Source of the DNA: Solimonas flava DSM 18980
GTDB lineage: Bacteria > Pseudomonadota > Gammaproteobacteria > Nevskiales > Nevskiaceae
NCBI RefSeq assembly: GCF_000426685.1
Contig: NZ_AUFV01000020.1
Span: 1 to 47,555, forward strand
Reading direction: 5' to 3'
Length of the DNA stretch: 47,555 nt
Part shown: positions 1 to 9,152 of the stretch, piece by piece
Position numbering within the stretch: position 1 is the stretch's first letter
How the letters are laid out: every line of letters starts with the position of its first letter
Program-made: the position numbers and the translations under genes
Notes under the pieces: generated by a model
Database searches by the model: none
What the model was told of the DNA's origin: nothing
Seen by the model: only the letters and a program-made list of their open reading frames with translations

Positions 1-336
1 CTCAAGGCCACGGTCGCCAAGAAGCTCGCCGAAGACAAGGCTTCCCTCGCCGAAGGCGAGAAAGCCGCCGCCAAACAGGCCGGCGGCGACGCGCTGGTCG
101 CCACCGGCCTGAACTACATCGGCTACGGGCAGTACGACAAAGGCATCGCCCTGATGCAGCAGGGCATCGCCAAGGGCGGCCTGAAGAAGGCGGACGACGC
201 CCGACTGCACCTGGGCTACGCGCAGGTGCTGGCCGGCAAGAATGCCGACGCGCAGGCCACGCTCAAGAGCGTCGGCGGCAGCGACGGCAGCGCTGAGCTC
301 GCCCGGCTGTGGGCGATGCTGAAGACAGCTCGCTGA
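1..336 (+). CDS. TPR-like repeat protein, C-terminal part
   Basis: The reading frame is open from the first base and ends with TGA at 334-336, so the gene begins upstream of the window. The visible 111 residues are Lys/Ala-rich and alpha-helical. The segment around residues 30-75 (NYIGYGQYDKGIALMQQGI, then ARLHLGYAQVLAGK) has the spacing of small and large residues seen in tetratricopeptide repeats, where paired helices bind other proteins. The last ~30 residues (DAQATLKSVGGSDGSAELAR) look like a final repeat and cap. No signal peptide can be judged because the N terminus is missing. A strong terminator follows 60 bases after the stop. The cellular role cannot be told from this fragment. Confidence 0.7.
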   Translation, partial: LKATVAKKLAEDKASLAEGEKAAAKQAGGDALVATGLNYIGYGQYDKGIALMQQGIAKGGLKKADDARLHLGYAQVLAGKNADAQATLKSVGGSDGSAELARLWAMLKTAR

Positions 337-395
337 CGGAACGACGGCAAGGGCCGGCAGGTCCGGCCGCGACAGGAAACACGCGACAGAAAACA

Positions 396-422
396 AAGGG
401 CCGCCGCAGGGCGGCCTTTTTT
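396..422 (+). terminator. Rho-independent terminator of the TPR gene
   Basis: GGCCGCC and GGCGGCC form a 7-bp GC stem with a GCAG loop, followed by six T. It lies 60 bases after the stop codon of the upstream gene. Confidence 0.85.
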
Positions 423-628
423 GTGGGACACGTGACACGAGCTGGAGCGTGATCAGCGTGCTCGCATCTACGACACAAATGCGCTGATCCGCCCGCGGCG
501 TCTCGGTTGCGCGGCTCTTCATTGGCGTGCGTCGACACCCGATCGTACGGCGCATTGATGCGCATTGCGTCGAGTCTGCAGCCGTGCCGGACGGGCGCGG
601 GAAAAACACCCAATTGCGGCTTCTATTC

Positions 629-658
629 TTGACGGAGTTTGGGAGGCAAGACTAGGCT
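629..658 (+). promoter_or_regulatory. Probable sigma-70 promoter of the TonB-dependent receptor
   Basis: TTGACG (629-634), an 18-base spacer and TAGGCT (653-658) would start transcription near 665, leaving a leader of about 100 bases before the ATG at 766. The -35 box is good and the -10 box is moderate. This is a pattern call only. Confidence 0.45.
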
Positions 659-765
659 GAAAATGTTGTTATCAGTGCTCGGCTTCGTAAGCGTGGGTGA
701 TCTTGCGAGGCGCAACGACCGAGCCAAAGAAATTGGTTACCGCCATTCACTTGGGAGTGAATAGA

Positions 766-3654
766 ATGAATAAGACGTCGACGCGAACGCGTTCGGAGCG
801 GTTCTTCGCGCTGAGCGCCATCGCTGCCACCGTTGCGAGCAGCTTTTCGATGATCGCGCATGCGCAGAGCACGGCTACGCCTCCGCCGGCTCAGACGGAT
901 GAAATCGAGACCATCGTGGTCACCGGTTCGAACATCCGTCGTACCGACAAGGAAACCGCCTCGCCGGTCGAAGTCCTCTCGCGTGATGCGATCGAGGCAA
1001 CCGGCAAGCAGAACATCGGCGAGATCCTGCAGACGCTGACCGCCAACAACCAGGGCTCGATTCCGGGCTCGTTCACGTCGGGCTTCGCCGGCGGTTCGGC
1101 GGCGGTCTCGCTGCGTGGCCTCGGCGTCAACTCGACGCTGGTTCTGATCGACGGTCGCCGCGTTGCTCCTTACGGCCTCGCTGACGACGGTCAGCGCAGC
1201 TTCGTCGACCTCAACACCATCCCGCTCGAAGCCGTCGAACGCGTCGAAGTGCTGAAGGACGGCGCTTCGGCCATTTACGGTTCGGACGCCATCGCCGGCG
1301 TCGTCAACATCATCCTGCGCAAGGATTACGAAGGCGCCTCGATCGGCGGCAATCTCGGCACGTCCTACAAGGACGACGGCGACGTCAAGCGTCTCTACGG
1401 CAGCTACGGCATTGGCAATGCGGCGACGGATGGCTACAACGCCTTCATCACCGCCGAGGCTTCGCGCCAGGACCGCATCGCGAACACGGATCGCGACGGC
1501 TATCTCGCGACGAACAATCTGCTCGACTACGGCTGGTACGACAATCGTCGTGGTGGTAGCCCTTACGGCTGGGCTGGCGCAACGGGTAGTCTTGTAAACC
1601 CGTACGGTGCCGCGCGGCTTGTCGGTGCAACGTCGACGCAGCGCCGCAACGTCACGGCGTGCCCGGAAACCAGTCCGGCTTCCGGCGACGGAGAAGGGTT
1701 GGAGCCCGTCTGTCTCTGGGATCCGATCGCCTATTCCAGCATTCAGCCGAAGGTCGATCGTGCCAATATCCTGAGCGGCGGCACGCTGCGTATCACGGAC
1801 TCGATTCGTGCCACGGCTTCGCTCGGTTATTTCTACTCACAAACGGAAGGTATGACCACGCCTTCGAGCGTGACGCGCGGCGGCACGTACAACGCGAACT
1901 CGGGTTCGTACTTCAATCCGTCGGTGTCGATGCGTCTGCCGGCGGGCCATCCGGACAATCCGTTCGGCAACGAAGGGCCGGTACTGCTGAGCTATTCGAC
2001 GAATGATTTCGGCGGTCGCCGCGAGGAAGTGACCAATGATGCCTATCGTGCCGTGCTCGGTCTTGACGGTGCGTTCTTCGACACCTCGTGGACGTGGAAC
2101 ACGGGCTTCACCTACAGCCGTGTCGAAACCAAGCGCGAGCTCAACGGCTATATCCTCGGCTCGGTGATGCAAGACGCGCTGAACCGTCCGCTGAATCCGT
2201 TCCGCATCAACAATCCGTCGCTGAACTCGCAATCGGACTACGACGCGATCTCGCCGACGCTGAACGTCACGGCAAAGAACACGCTGATGGCGTTCGACGG
2301 CAGCGTCAACGGCTCGCTGTTCTCGTTGCCGGGTGGCGACGTCATGATGGCAGTCGGCGGCGAATGGCGTAAGGAGAAGTACGACGCGCCGGCTGTCCCG
2401 GGTACCGAGACGGGTGACGTCAACGGACTCGGCTACTCGGCGTTTGCGGACGACCGCAAGATCTATGCCGCTTACACCGAAATCGTGGTCCCGGTCGTCA
2501 AGATGCTCGAGCTCGACGCGGCGGTCCGTTACGACCACTACGATGAGTACGGCAGCTCGACGAATCCGAAGTTCGGCTTCAAGTTCAAGCCGATCGATCA
2601 GGTCGCGCTGCGCGGTACATACGCGGAAGGCTTCCGCGCACCGGGCCCCGCTGAGGGTGGTGATGCAGCGACCTTTGGATACACCGGTATCGCGCTGATC
2701 ACTGCCGGCAATCCGGATATCAAGCCGGAAACCTCGAAGAGCTATACGCTGGGTCTCGTCGTCGAGCCGATCAAGAACATGAGCGCCACGATCGACTACT
2801 ACCTGATCAAGCGCGAGAATGAAATCGTCGGGGCTGACCAGGGGTCGGTGCAAGCAGGCGTTCCGCTGCAGGGCGAACCGGGTACCAGTGTGCCGGGTGC
2901 ACTTCCCAATTCGCTCGTCGTTTACGGCCCCGAGGAATCTGCCGACCCGAACACTGGCCTCGCGAAAGTGACGGCTGTCTATGCGCCGTACATCAACGCC
3001 AACAAGACGAAGACTGACGGTCTGGAAGCCAATATCCAGCAGAGCCTGCGTCTGGCCGACATCGGCAAGATCAAGCTCAACGCCGGCTGGACGCATGTGT
3101 TCAACTTCGAGCGCGACTTTGGCGGCGGCGATGTGCGTGAGTATGCGGGCACGCACGGTCCGTACGCGCTGAGCTCGGCGAGCGGTACGCCGTCGGATCG
3201 GGGCACATTCTCGGTTTCGTTCGAGCGCGCCAACTGGACGGTTACGGCACAGGTAAACTACGTCAGCGGCATGGATCTGATCGATTTCAAGGGGCAGTCA
3301 CTTAATCAGGAAACGGACGAAAACGGTAATCCGATTCCGGTTTGGTACAACGACTCGACGGGCAACGAGTATTCCCTGCCGAACGGTCCGTCGAAGTTGG
3401 CCTGCGATGCCTACACGCCCGACGGCAAGCAGTTCAGCGGTGACTGCCGTCTGCCTTCGTTTACGACCTGGGATCTGTTCGGCAAGATGGATGTGACCAA
3501 CCACTGGACGATCACCGGCTCGATCCAGAACCTGTTCAACAAGGAAGCGCCGTTCGATCCGTACACCTACGGCGGCACGAACTACAACCCGGCCTTCCAC
3601 CAGGCCGGTGCGGTCGGTCGCTTCTTCACGGCGGGTCTGAAGTACACGTTCTAA
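766..3654 (+). CDS. TonB-dependent receptor
   Basis: Outer-membrane gated channel that imports a scarce substrate using energy from TonB-ExbBD. I chose ATG 766 because GGGAG sits 8 bases upstream and the protein then begins with a clear signal peptide (MNKTSTRTRSER, a hydrophobic core and cleavage near AHAQ). A TonB-box-like stretch (ETIVVTGSNIRR) precedes the plug domain at about residues 60-190, which carries the typical phrases VSLRGLGVNSTLVLIDGRR and RVEVLKDGASAIYGSDAIAGVVNI. The rest is a 22-strand-type barrel ending in AGLKYTF with the terminal Phe of outer-membrane proteins. At 962 residues it matches the large receptors common in Xanthomonadales and Caulobacterales. It has its own terminator and no transport partners nearby, so the substrate cannot be named; carbohydrate, peptide and siderophore are all possible. 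Confidence 0.93.
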   Translation: MNKTSTRTRSERFFALSAIAATVASSFSMIAHAQSTATPPPAQTDEIETIVVTGSNIRRTDKETASPVEVLSRDAIEATGKQNIGEILQTLTANNQGSIPGSFTSGFAGGSAAVSLRGLGVNSTLVLIDGRRVAPYGLADDGQRSFVDLNTIPLEAVERVEVLKDGASAIYGSDAIAGVVNIILRKDYEGASIGGNLGTSYKDDGDVKRLYGSYGIGNAATDGYNAFITAEASRQDRIANTDRDGYLATNNLLDYGWYDNRRGGSPYGWAGATGSLVNPYGAARLVGATSTQRRNVTACPETSPASGDGEGLEPVCLWDPIAYSSIQPKVDRANILSGGTLRITDSIRATASLGYFYSQTEGMTTPSSVTRGGTYNANSGSYFNPSVSMRLPAGHPDNPFGNEGPVLLSYSTNDFGGRREEVTNDAYRAVLGLDGAFFDTSWTWNTGFTYSRVETKRELNGYILGSVMQDALNRPLNPFRINNPSLNSQSDYDAISPTLNVTAKNTLMAFDGSVNGSLFSLPGGDVMMAVGGEWRKEKYDAPAVPGTETGDVNGLGYSAFADDRKIYAAYTEIVVPVVKMLELDAAVRYDHYDEYGSSTNPKFGFKFKPIDQVALRGTYAEGFRAPGPAEGGDAATFGYTGIALITAGNPDIKPETSKSYTLGLVVEPIKNMSATIDYYLIKRENEIVGADQGSVQAGVPLQGEPGTSVPGALPNSLVVYGPEESADPNTGLAKVTAVYAPYINANKTKTDGLEANIQQSLRLADIGKIKLNAGWTHVFNFERDFGGGDVREYAGTHGPYALSSASGTPSDRGTFSVSFERANWTVTAQVNYVSGMDLIDFKGQSLNQETDENGNPIPVWYNDSTGNEYSLPNGPSKLACDAYTPDGKQFSGDCRLPSFTTWDLFGKMDVTNHWTITGSIQNLFNKEAPFDPYTYGGTNYNPAFHQAGAVGRFFTAGLKYTF

Positions 3655-3680
3655 ACCGCGGCACGCGGTTGACGTGAATG

Positions 3681-3711
3681 GCCTGGCCCCGAAAGGGGCC
3701 AGGCTTTTTTG
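3681..3711 (+). terminator. Rho-independent terminator of the TonB-dependent receptor
   Basis: GCCTGGCCCC-GAAA-GGGGCCAGGC is a perfect 10-bp stem with a GNRA-type loop, followed by six T. It starts 26 bases after the receptor stop codon. Confidence 0.95.
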
Positions 3712-3771
3712 TTGGATAATGTTTTCGGCCAGCGCCTTCGCCCCAAAGGATCGCGGTAAAACGCACAACGC

Positions 3772-4683
3772 ATGAACGAACGAAAGACCATCGCGACGTA
3801 CGATGGGCGCATCCTCCTGGCCTTTGCCATCGTCTACATCGTCTGGGGCTCCACATATCTGGCGATCCGCATCGGCGTGCACGAGGCGCCGCCGATTCTG
3901 TTCGCGGGCCTGCGTTTCCTGATCGCGGCGCCGCTGATGCTGGCGTACGCGGCCTGGCGCGGGATGCGCTGGCCGACCTCGCGGCGCGATTGGTGGGTGA
4001 TCTCGGTGACGTCGCTGATGATGCTGGTCGGGGCGAACGGCATGGTCACCTGGGCCGAGCAGTGGGTGCAGTCGAATCAGGCGGCCTTGATCGTGGCGAC
4101 CTCGGCGCTGTGGATGGCGGGCTTCGGCACGCTCGGCGCGAGCGGCGAGCCGCTCGGGCGTGCGACGCTGGCCGGACTGGTCGTCGGCTTTCTCGGTGTC
4201 GCGGTGCTGGTCGGTGACGGTTTGCGGCTCGAGGCGGCGCCGTGGCCGGCCTATCTGATGCTGATCCTGTCGCCGATCCTCTGGGCCGGCGGCTCGATCT
4301 TCGCGCGGCGTTATCCGCTCACTTGCGCGCCACTGATGACGGCGGCGCTGCAGATCCTGATCGCCGGCGTGGTGCAGACCGGCCTCGGTCTCGCGCTCGG
4401 CGAAGCCGAAGCGTGGCACTGGACGCCGAACGTCATCGGCGCCGTGCTGTATCTCGCGGTGTTCGGCTCCTGCGTCGCGTTCGGCGCGTACTACTGGCTC
4501 GTGCATCAGGTGACGCCGGCCCAACTCGGCACCTACGCGTACGTCAATCCGGCGGTCGCGGTGGTGCTCGGCTGGCTGTTGCTCGGTGAACGGCTGAGCA
4601 CGATGCAGCTCGGCGGCACGCTGATCATCCTGTTGTCGGTCGTCGCCGTGACGCTGGCGTCGCGGCGACCGCGCAAGGCCTGA
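3772..4683 (+). CDS. yedA: EamA/DMT-family inner-membrane exporter, YedA-like
   Basis: Ten-helix drug/metabolite transporter of 303 residues, the usual length for the YedA branch. Two EamA halves are visible. The first starts with FAIVYIVWGSTYLAIRIG and the second with ILSPILWAGGSIFARR. Near the end, TYAYVNPAVAVVLGWLLLGE is the conserved signature of the second half. ANGMVTWAEQWV corresponds to the NGMVT region of E. coli YedA. The likely role is proton-coupled efflux of a small metabolite or amino acid; the substrate is unknown. No good Shine-Dalgarno precedes ATG 3772, though the alignment with YedA supports this start. Only three bases separate its stop from oppA, so it may be co-transcribed with the peptide transporter. 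Confidence 0.88.
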   Translation: MNERKTIATYDGRILLAFAIVYIVWGSTYLAIRIGVHEAPPILFAGLRFLIAAPLMLAYAAWRGMRWPTSRRDWWVISVTSLMMLVGANGMVTWAEQWVQSNQAALIVATSALWMAGFGTLGASGEPLGRATLAGLVVGFLGVAVLVGDGLRLEAAPWPAYLMLILSPILWAGGSIFARRYPLTCAPLMTAALQILIAGVVQTGLGLALGEAEAWHWTPNVIGAVLYLAVFGSCVAFGAYYWLVHQVTPAQLGTYAYVNPAVAVVLGWLLLGERLSTMQLGGTLIILLSVVAVTLASRRPRKA

Positions 4684-4686
4684 TCG

Positions 4687-6276
4687 ATGCGGCGCCGCAC
4701 GCCTCGGAGGCTCGCGGCTGCGCTGATGCTGGCCATGCTGGCCCTGCCGGTGCAGGCGGAGCCGGTGCTGCGCATCGGCAACGGTCCGGAACCGGAATCG
4801 CTGGACCCGCAGCGCATGTCCAGCGTCAGCGCGCTGAACATCGCGCGCGATCTGTACGAAGGGCTGACGCGCATCGGCCCGGATGGCCGGGCGCTGCCGG
4901 CGGCAGCGCAGGGCTGGCAAGTCGGTGACGGAGGGCGGCGCTACACCTTCCAGCTGCGCCCGGGCCTGCGCTGGTCGAACGGCGAGCCGCTGACGGCGGA
5001 GGACTTCGCCGCCGGCCTGCGCCGTCTGGTTGATCCGCGCACCGGCGCGCCGTTCGCGCAGCTGCTGTCGTGCATCGTCAACGCGCAGGCGATCAGCGAG
5101 GGCCGCGCGCGTCCCGAACAGCTCGCCGTCTGGGCGCTGGGGCCCTCGCAGGTGCAGATCCTGTTGCGCGCGCCGACGCCTTACCTGCCGAGCCTGCTTG
5201 CGCATCCGGCGAGCTTTCCCACCTACCGGCCGGCGCTCGCGCGCTATGGACGCGAGTTCGCGCGGCCGGGCCGGCTGGTCGGCAATGGCGCGTTCCGCCT
5301 CGATCAGTGGGTCGTGCAGGGGCAGATCGAGCTGGTCCGCAATCCGCACTACTGGGACGACGACCGCACCGCGCTCGATCGCGTCCGTTATGTGCCGAGC
5401 GACGATGTTGCCGCCGAGCTCAAGCGCTATCGTGCCGGTGAGCTCGACGTGAGCTCCGAGATTCCGCTCGTGCAGGCGCCGCAGCTGCGCGCGCGGCTCG
5501 GTGACGAGCTGCATGTCGCGACCTATCTCGGCAGCTATTTCTACGGCTTCAACATGGAGCGTGCGCCGCTGGCGGCGCAGCCCGGGCTGCGCCGCGCGCT
5601 GGCGATGGTCATCGACCGCGAACTGATCGTCGCCAAGGTCATGAATGGCCTGGCGCGGCCCGCTTACGGCTGGGTGCCGCCCGGCGTTTCGGGTTACGCG
5701 CCGCAGTCAGTCGACTGGGCAGCCTGGCCGATGGCGCGCCGCCTCGCAGAGGCGCGCCGCCTCTATGCCGCCGCCGGCTATACGCCGGCGCATCCGTTGC
5801 GTGTCGAGCTGCGCTACAACACGCACGATGATCACAAGCGCATCGCGACGGTCGTCGCCGCCATGTGGAAGCAGACGCTCGGCGTCGAGGCGACGCTGAT
5901 CCACGAGGAGAACAAGGTCTTTCTTGCCAAGCGGCGCCTGCGGCGCGAAACGCAGATCTTCCGTGCCGCCTGGATCGGCGACTACGACGATGCGAGCAGC
6001 TTCCTCGACGTACTGGCGGGCGACAACGGCCGCAACGATACCGGCTGGCGCGATCCGCAGTACGACGCGCTGCTGGCGGCCGCGGCCACGGAGGCTGATC
6101 CGGCGCGGCGTGCCGGCCTGCTCGCCGAGGCCGAGCGCCGGGCGCTCGACGCACTGCCGGTGATCCCGATCTACTGGTACGTGTCCAAGCATCTGGTGAA
6201 GCCGTATGTGCGCGGCTGGCGCGATAATCTGCTCGACTACCACTACGGCAAGGACCTGAGCCTCGCGCCCGGATGA
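4687..6276 (+). CDS. oppA: Oligopeptide ABC transporter, periplasmic binding protein
   Basis: Solute-binding protein of the SBP_bac_5 family, 529 residues, normal for OppA. A signal peptide covers residues 1-24 (MRRRTPRRLAAALMLAMLAL, then VQAEP). The family opening LRIGNGPEPESLDPQR and NIARDLYEGLTRIGPDG follows, then TFQLRPGLRWSNGEPLTAEDF. Later come NPHYWDD and the conserved lobe-closing GDYDDASSFLDVLAG near residue 435. It binds peptides in the periplasm and delivers them to OppBC. There is no lipobox, so it should be soluble. It overlaps oppB by four bases (ATGA), a tight translational coupling. Which peptides it binds cannot be read from the sequence; murein tripeptide or a general oligopeptide would fit. 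Confidence 0.93.
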   Translation: MRRRTPRRLAAALMLAMLALPVQAEPVLRIGNGPEPESLDPQRMSSVSALNIARDLYEGLTRIGPDGRALPAAAQGWQVGDGGRRYTFQLRPGLRWSNGEPLTAEDFAAGLRRLVDPRTGAPFAQLLSCIVNAQAISEGRARPEQLAVWALGPSQVQILLRAPTPYLPSLLAHPASFPTYRPALARYGREFARPGRLVGNGAFRLDQWVVQGQIELVRNPHYWDDDRTALDRVRYVPSDDVAAELKRYRAGELDVSSEIPLVQAPQLRARLGDELHVATYLGSYFYGFNMERAPLAAQPGLRRALAMVIDRELIVAKVMNGLARPAYGWVPPGVSGYAPQSVDWAAWPMARRLAEARRLYAAAGYTPAHPLRVELRYNTHDDHKRIATVVAAMWKQTLGVEATLIHEENKVFLAKRRLRRETQIFRAAWIGDYDDASSFLDVLAGDNGRNDTGWRDPQYDALLAAAATEADPARRAGLLAEAERRALDALPVIPIYWYVSKHLVKPYVRGWRDNLLDYHYGKDLSLAPG

Positions 6277-7196
6277 TCGCGTTCGCGCTACGACGCCTGC
6301 TGTCGGCGGTGCCGACGCTTTTCGTGCTGGTCACGCTGGCGTTCTTCCTGATGCGCGCCGCACCGGGCGGTCCGTTCGACGGCGAGCGCACGCTGCCGCC
6401 GCAGATCGAGGCAGCGCTGGCCGCCGAATACCACCTCGACGAGCCGCTATGGCGCCAGTACCTGCGCTATCTCGGCGGTCTGGCGCGCGGCGATCTCGGC
6501 CCTTCGTTCCAGTACGAGGGCTATCGCGTCGGCGAGCTGATCGCGGCTGCGCTGCCGGCTTCGCTGAGTCTCGGCGCCGGTGCGCTGCTGCTCGCGCTCG
6601 TCGCCGGCGGCGCGATCGGCATCGTCTGCGCGCGACGTCCGGACGGCGCTCTCGATCGCGTGCTCGGCACGCTCGCGCTGCTGGGCGTGTCGGTGCCGAA
6701 CTATGTGGTCGCGCCGTTGCTGGTGTTGCTGTTCGCGATCGGGCTGGGCTGGCTGCCGGCCGGCGGCTGGCGACCGGGCACGCTCGCCGACATGCTATTG
6801 CCGACGGTTGCGCTGGCCTTGCCGCAGATCGCCTACGTCGCGCGCCTGCTGCGCGGCAGCCTGATCGAAGCGCTGGCCGCGCCGTATGTGCGCACTGCGC
6901 GCGCCAAGGGCCTGCCGGAACGCACGATCGTGTTCCGTCATGCACTGCGTCCGGCGCTGCTGCCGGTGATCTCGCATCTCGGTCCGGCGGCGGCAGGCCT
7001 CATCACCGGCTCGGTCGTCGTCGAGCAGGTCTTCAACATTCCCGGCCTCGGACGCTACTTCGTGCAGGCGGCGCTCAACCGCGACTACACGCTCGTGCTC
7101 GGCGTGGTGCTGCTCTACGGCACGCTGATCGTCGCGCTCAACTTCGTCGTCGATCTGCTCTACGGCGCGCTTGATCCGCGCCTGCGGCCGGCATGA
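6273..7196 (+). CDS. oppB: Oligopeptide ABC transporter permease, OppB/DppB type
   Basis: Inner-membrane permease of 307 residues with six predicted helices. It begins with the family signature FALRRLLSAVPTLFVLVTL, followed by the periplasmic segment RAAPGGPFDGER and LDEPLWRQYLRYL. The EAA loop that docks on the ATPase is seen as YVRTARAKGLPERTIVFRHA, where the R-A-K-G-L core is intact. It pairs with OppC to make the channel. The ATG overlaps the oppA stop, and its own stop overlaps the oppC start, so oppA-oppB-oppC form one translationally coupled unit. Confidence 0.95.
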   Translation: MIAFALRRLLSAVPTLFVLVTLAFFLMRAAPGGPFDGERTLPPQIEAALAAEYHLDEPLWRQYLRYLGGLARGDLGPSFQYEGYRVGELIAAALPASLSLGAGALLLALVAGGAIGIVCARRPDGALDRVLGTLALLGVSVPNYVVAPLLVLLFAIGLGWLPAGGWRPGTLADMLLPTVALALPQIAYVARLLRGSLIEALAAPYVRTARAKGLPERTIVFRHALRPALLPVISHLGPAAAGLITGSVVVEQVFNIPGLGRYFVQAALNRDYTLVLGVVLLYGTLIVALNFVVDLLYGALDPRLRPA

Positions 7197-8026
7197 ACGG
7201 CGCGCGCATCCTGCTCGCGGATCGGCGGCTGCTCGCGGCCGCGCTGGCGCTGGCCGTGGTGCTGGTGCTGGTGCTGGTCGGCCCGTGGTTCAGTCCGTAC
7301 GCCTGCGACGAGATCGACTTTGCCGGCGATTGGTCGGCGCCGCCGTCGGCCAGCGGCGCGCACTGGTTCGGCACCGACAGCCTCGGCCGCGACCTGTTCG
7401 TGCGCACGCTCTGCGGCGGCCGCCTGTCGCTGCTCGTCGGCCTGGTCTCGACGCTGGTCTCGCTGGCGGTCGGCGTCGCCTGGGGCGCGCTCGCCGGCTA
7501 CCGCGGCGGCCGTCTCGATCAGACGATGATGCGCGTCGTCGACGTGCTCTATGCACTGCCGTTCATGTTCTTCGTGATCGTGCTGATGGTGTTGTTCAGT
7601 CGCCATCTGCTGCTGATCTTCATCGCCATCGGTGCCGTCAACTGGCTCGACATGGCGCGCGTCGCGCGTGGCCAGACGCTGGCGCTGCGCCAGCGCGAGT
7701 TCGTCGCCGCGGCGCGCCTGTCCGGGCTCGACGATTTGCAGATCGTGCGCCGGCACATCGTGCCGAACCTCGCCGGCCTGGTCGTCATCTATGCGGCGCT
7801 GACGCTGCCGCAGGTGATCCTGATCGAATCGTTCCTGAGCTTCCTCGGACTCGGCGTGCAGGAACCGGCGACCAGCTGGGGCGCGCTCGTCAACGACGGC
7901 GCGCGCGAGATGGAGAGCGCGCCGTGGTCGCTGCTGTTCCCGGCCGGATTTCTGACGACGACCTTGCTGCTGCTCAACGTCATCGCCGAGCGCCTGCGCG
8001 CGGCGCTCGAGCGGCCCGGACGCTGA
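7193..8026 (+). CDS. oppC: Oligopeptide ABC transporter permease, OppC/DppC type
   Basis: Second permease subunit, 277 residues. Residues 14-30 form the N-terminal helix. The family motif HWFGTDSLGRDLFVRTLCGG follows, then GLVSTLVSLAVGVAWGALAGY. The ATPase-docking EAA loop is REFVAAARLSGLDDLQIVRRH, and ESFLSFLGLGVQEPATSWG is the conserved C-terminal OppC stretch. It is somewhat shorter than E. coli OppC (302 residues), mainly at the N terminus. It starts inside the oppB stop codon and is followed after 10 bases by oppD. Confidence 0.95.
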   Translation: MNGARILLADRRLLAAALALAVVLVLVLVGPWFSPYACDEIDFAGDWSAPPSASGAHWFGTDSLGRDLFVRTLCGGRLSLLVGLVSTLVSLAVGVAWGALAGYRGGRLDQTMMRVVDVLYALPFMFFVIVLMVLFSRHLLLIFIAIGAVNWLDMARVARGQTLALRQREFVAAARLSGLDDLQIVRRHIVPNLAGLVVIYAALTLPQVILIESFLSFLGLGVQEPATSWGALVNDGAREMESAPWSLLFPAGFLTTTLLLLNVIAERLRAALERPGR

Positions 8027-8036
8027 GGCGCTGACG

Positions 8037-9011
<975 letters not shown>

Positions 9012-9021
9012 TCCGGAAATC

Positions 9022-9051
9022 CCTTGCGCGCGCAAGGTTTTTGCCGATAAT
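9022..9051 (+). promoter_or_regulatory. Probable promoter of the DUF1302 gene with overlapping palindrome
   Basis: TTGCGC (9024-9029), a 16-base spacer and GATAAT (9046-9051) make a good sigma-70 promoter, with a start near 9058 and a leader of about 95 bases. The -35 box lies in a perfect 16-base palindrome, CCTTGCGCGCGCAAGG (9022-9037), which is followed by TTTTT. The palindrome could be an operator, or a short terminator for the opp operon, or both. Confidence 0.5.
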
Positions 9052-9152
9052 CGCGGCAACGGCAGCCACTTCAAGCGGAACACCGCGCGGCGCCGAAACG
9101 GTCGACTCGAATCGGCCGGCACTGCCCAAGTGCGAAAAATGGGGGAGAAGCC

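Larger units (their letters stand above)
337..765. other. Intergenic region without a gene
   Basis: About 430 bases between the TPR gene and the TonB-dependent receptor. It holds the terminator at 396-422 and a probable promoter at 629-658. I see no credible coding frame or RNA gene between them; short frames here lack ribosome sites and family features. Confidence 0.6.

Noticed and set aside
3298-5514. Long minus-strand open frame opposite the receptor, exporter and oppA
   Set aside because: It crosses two gene boundaries and a strong terminator, and has antisense-type composition.
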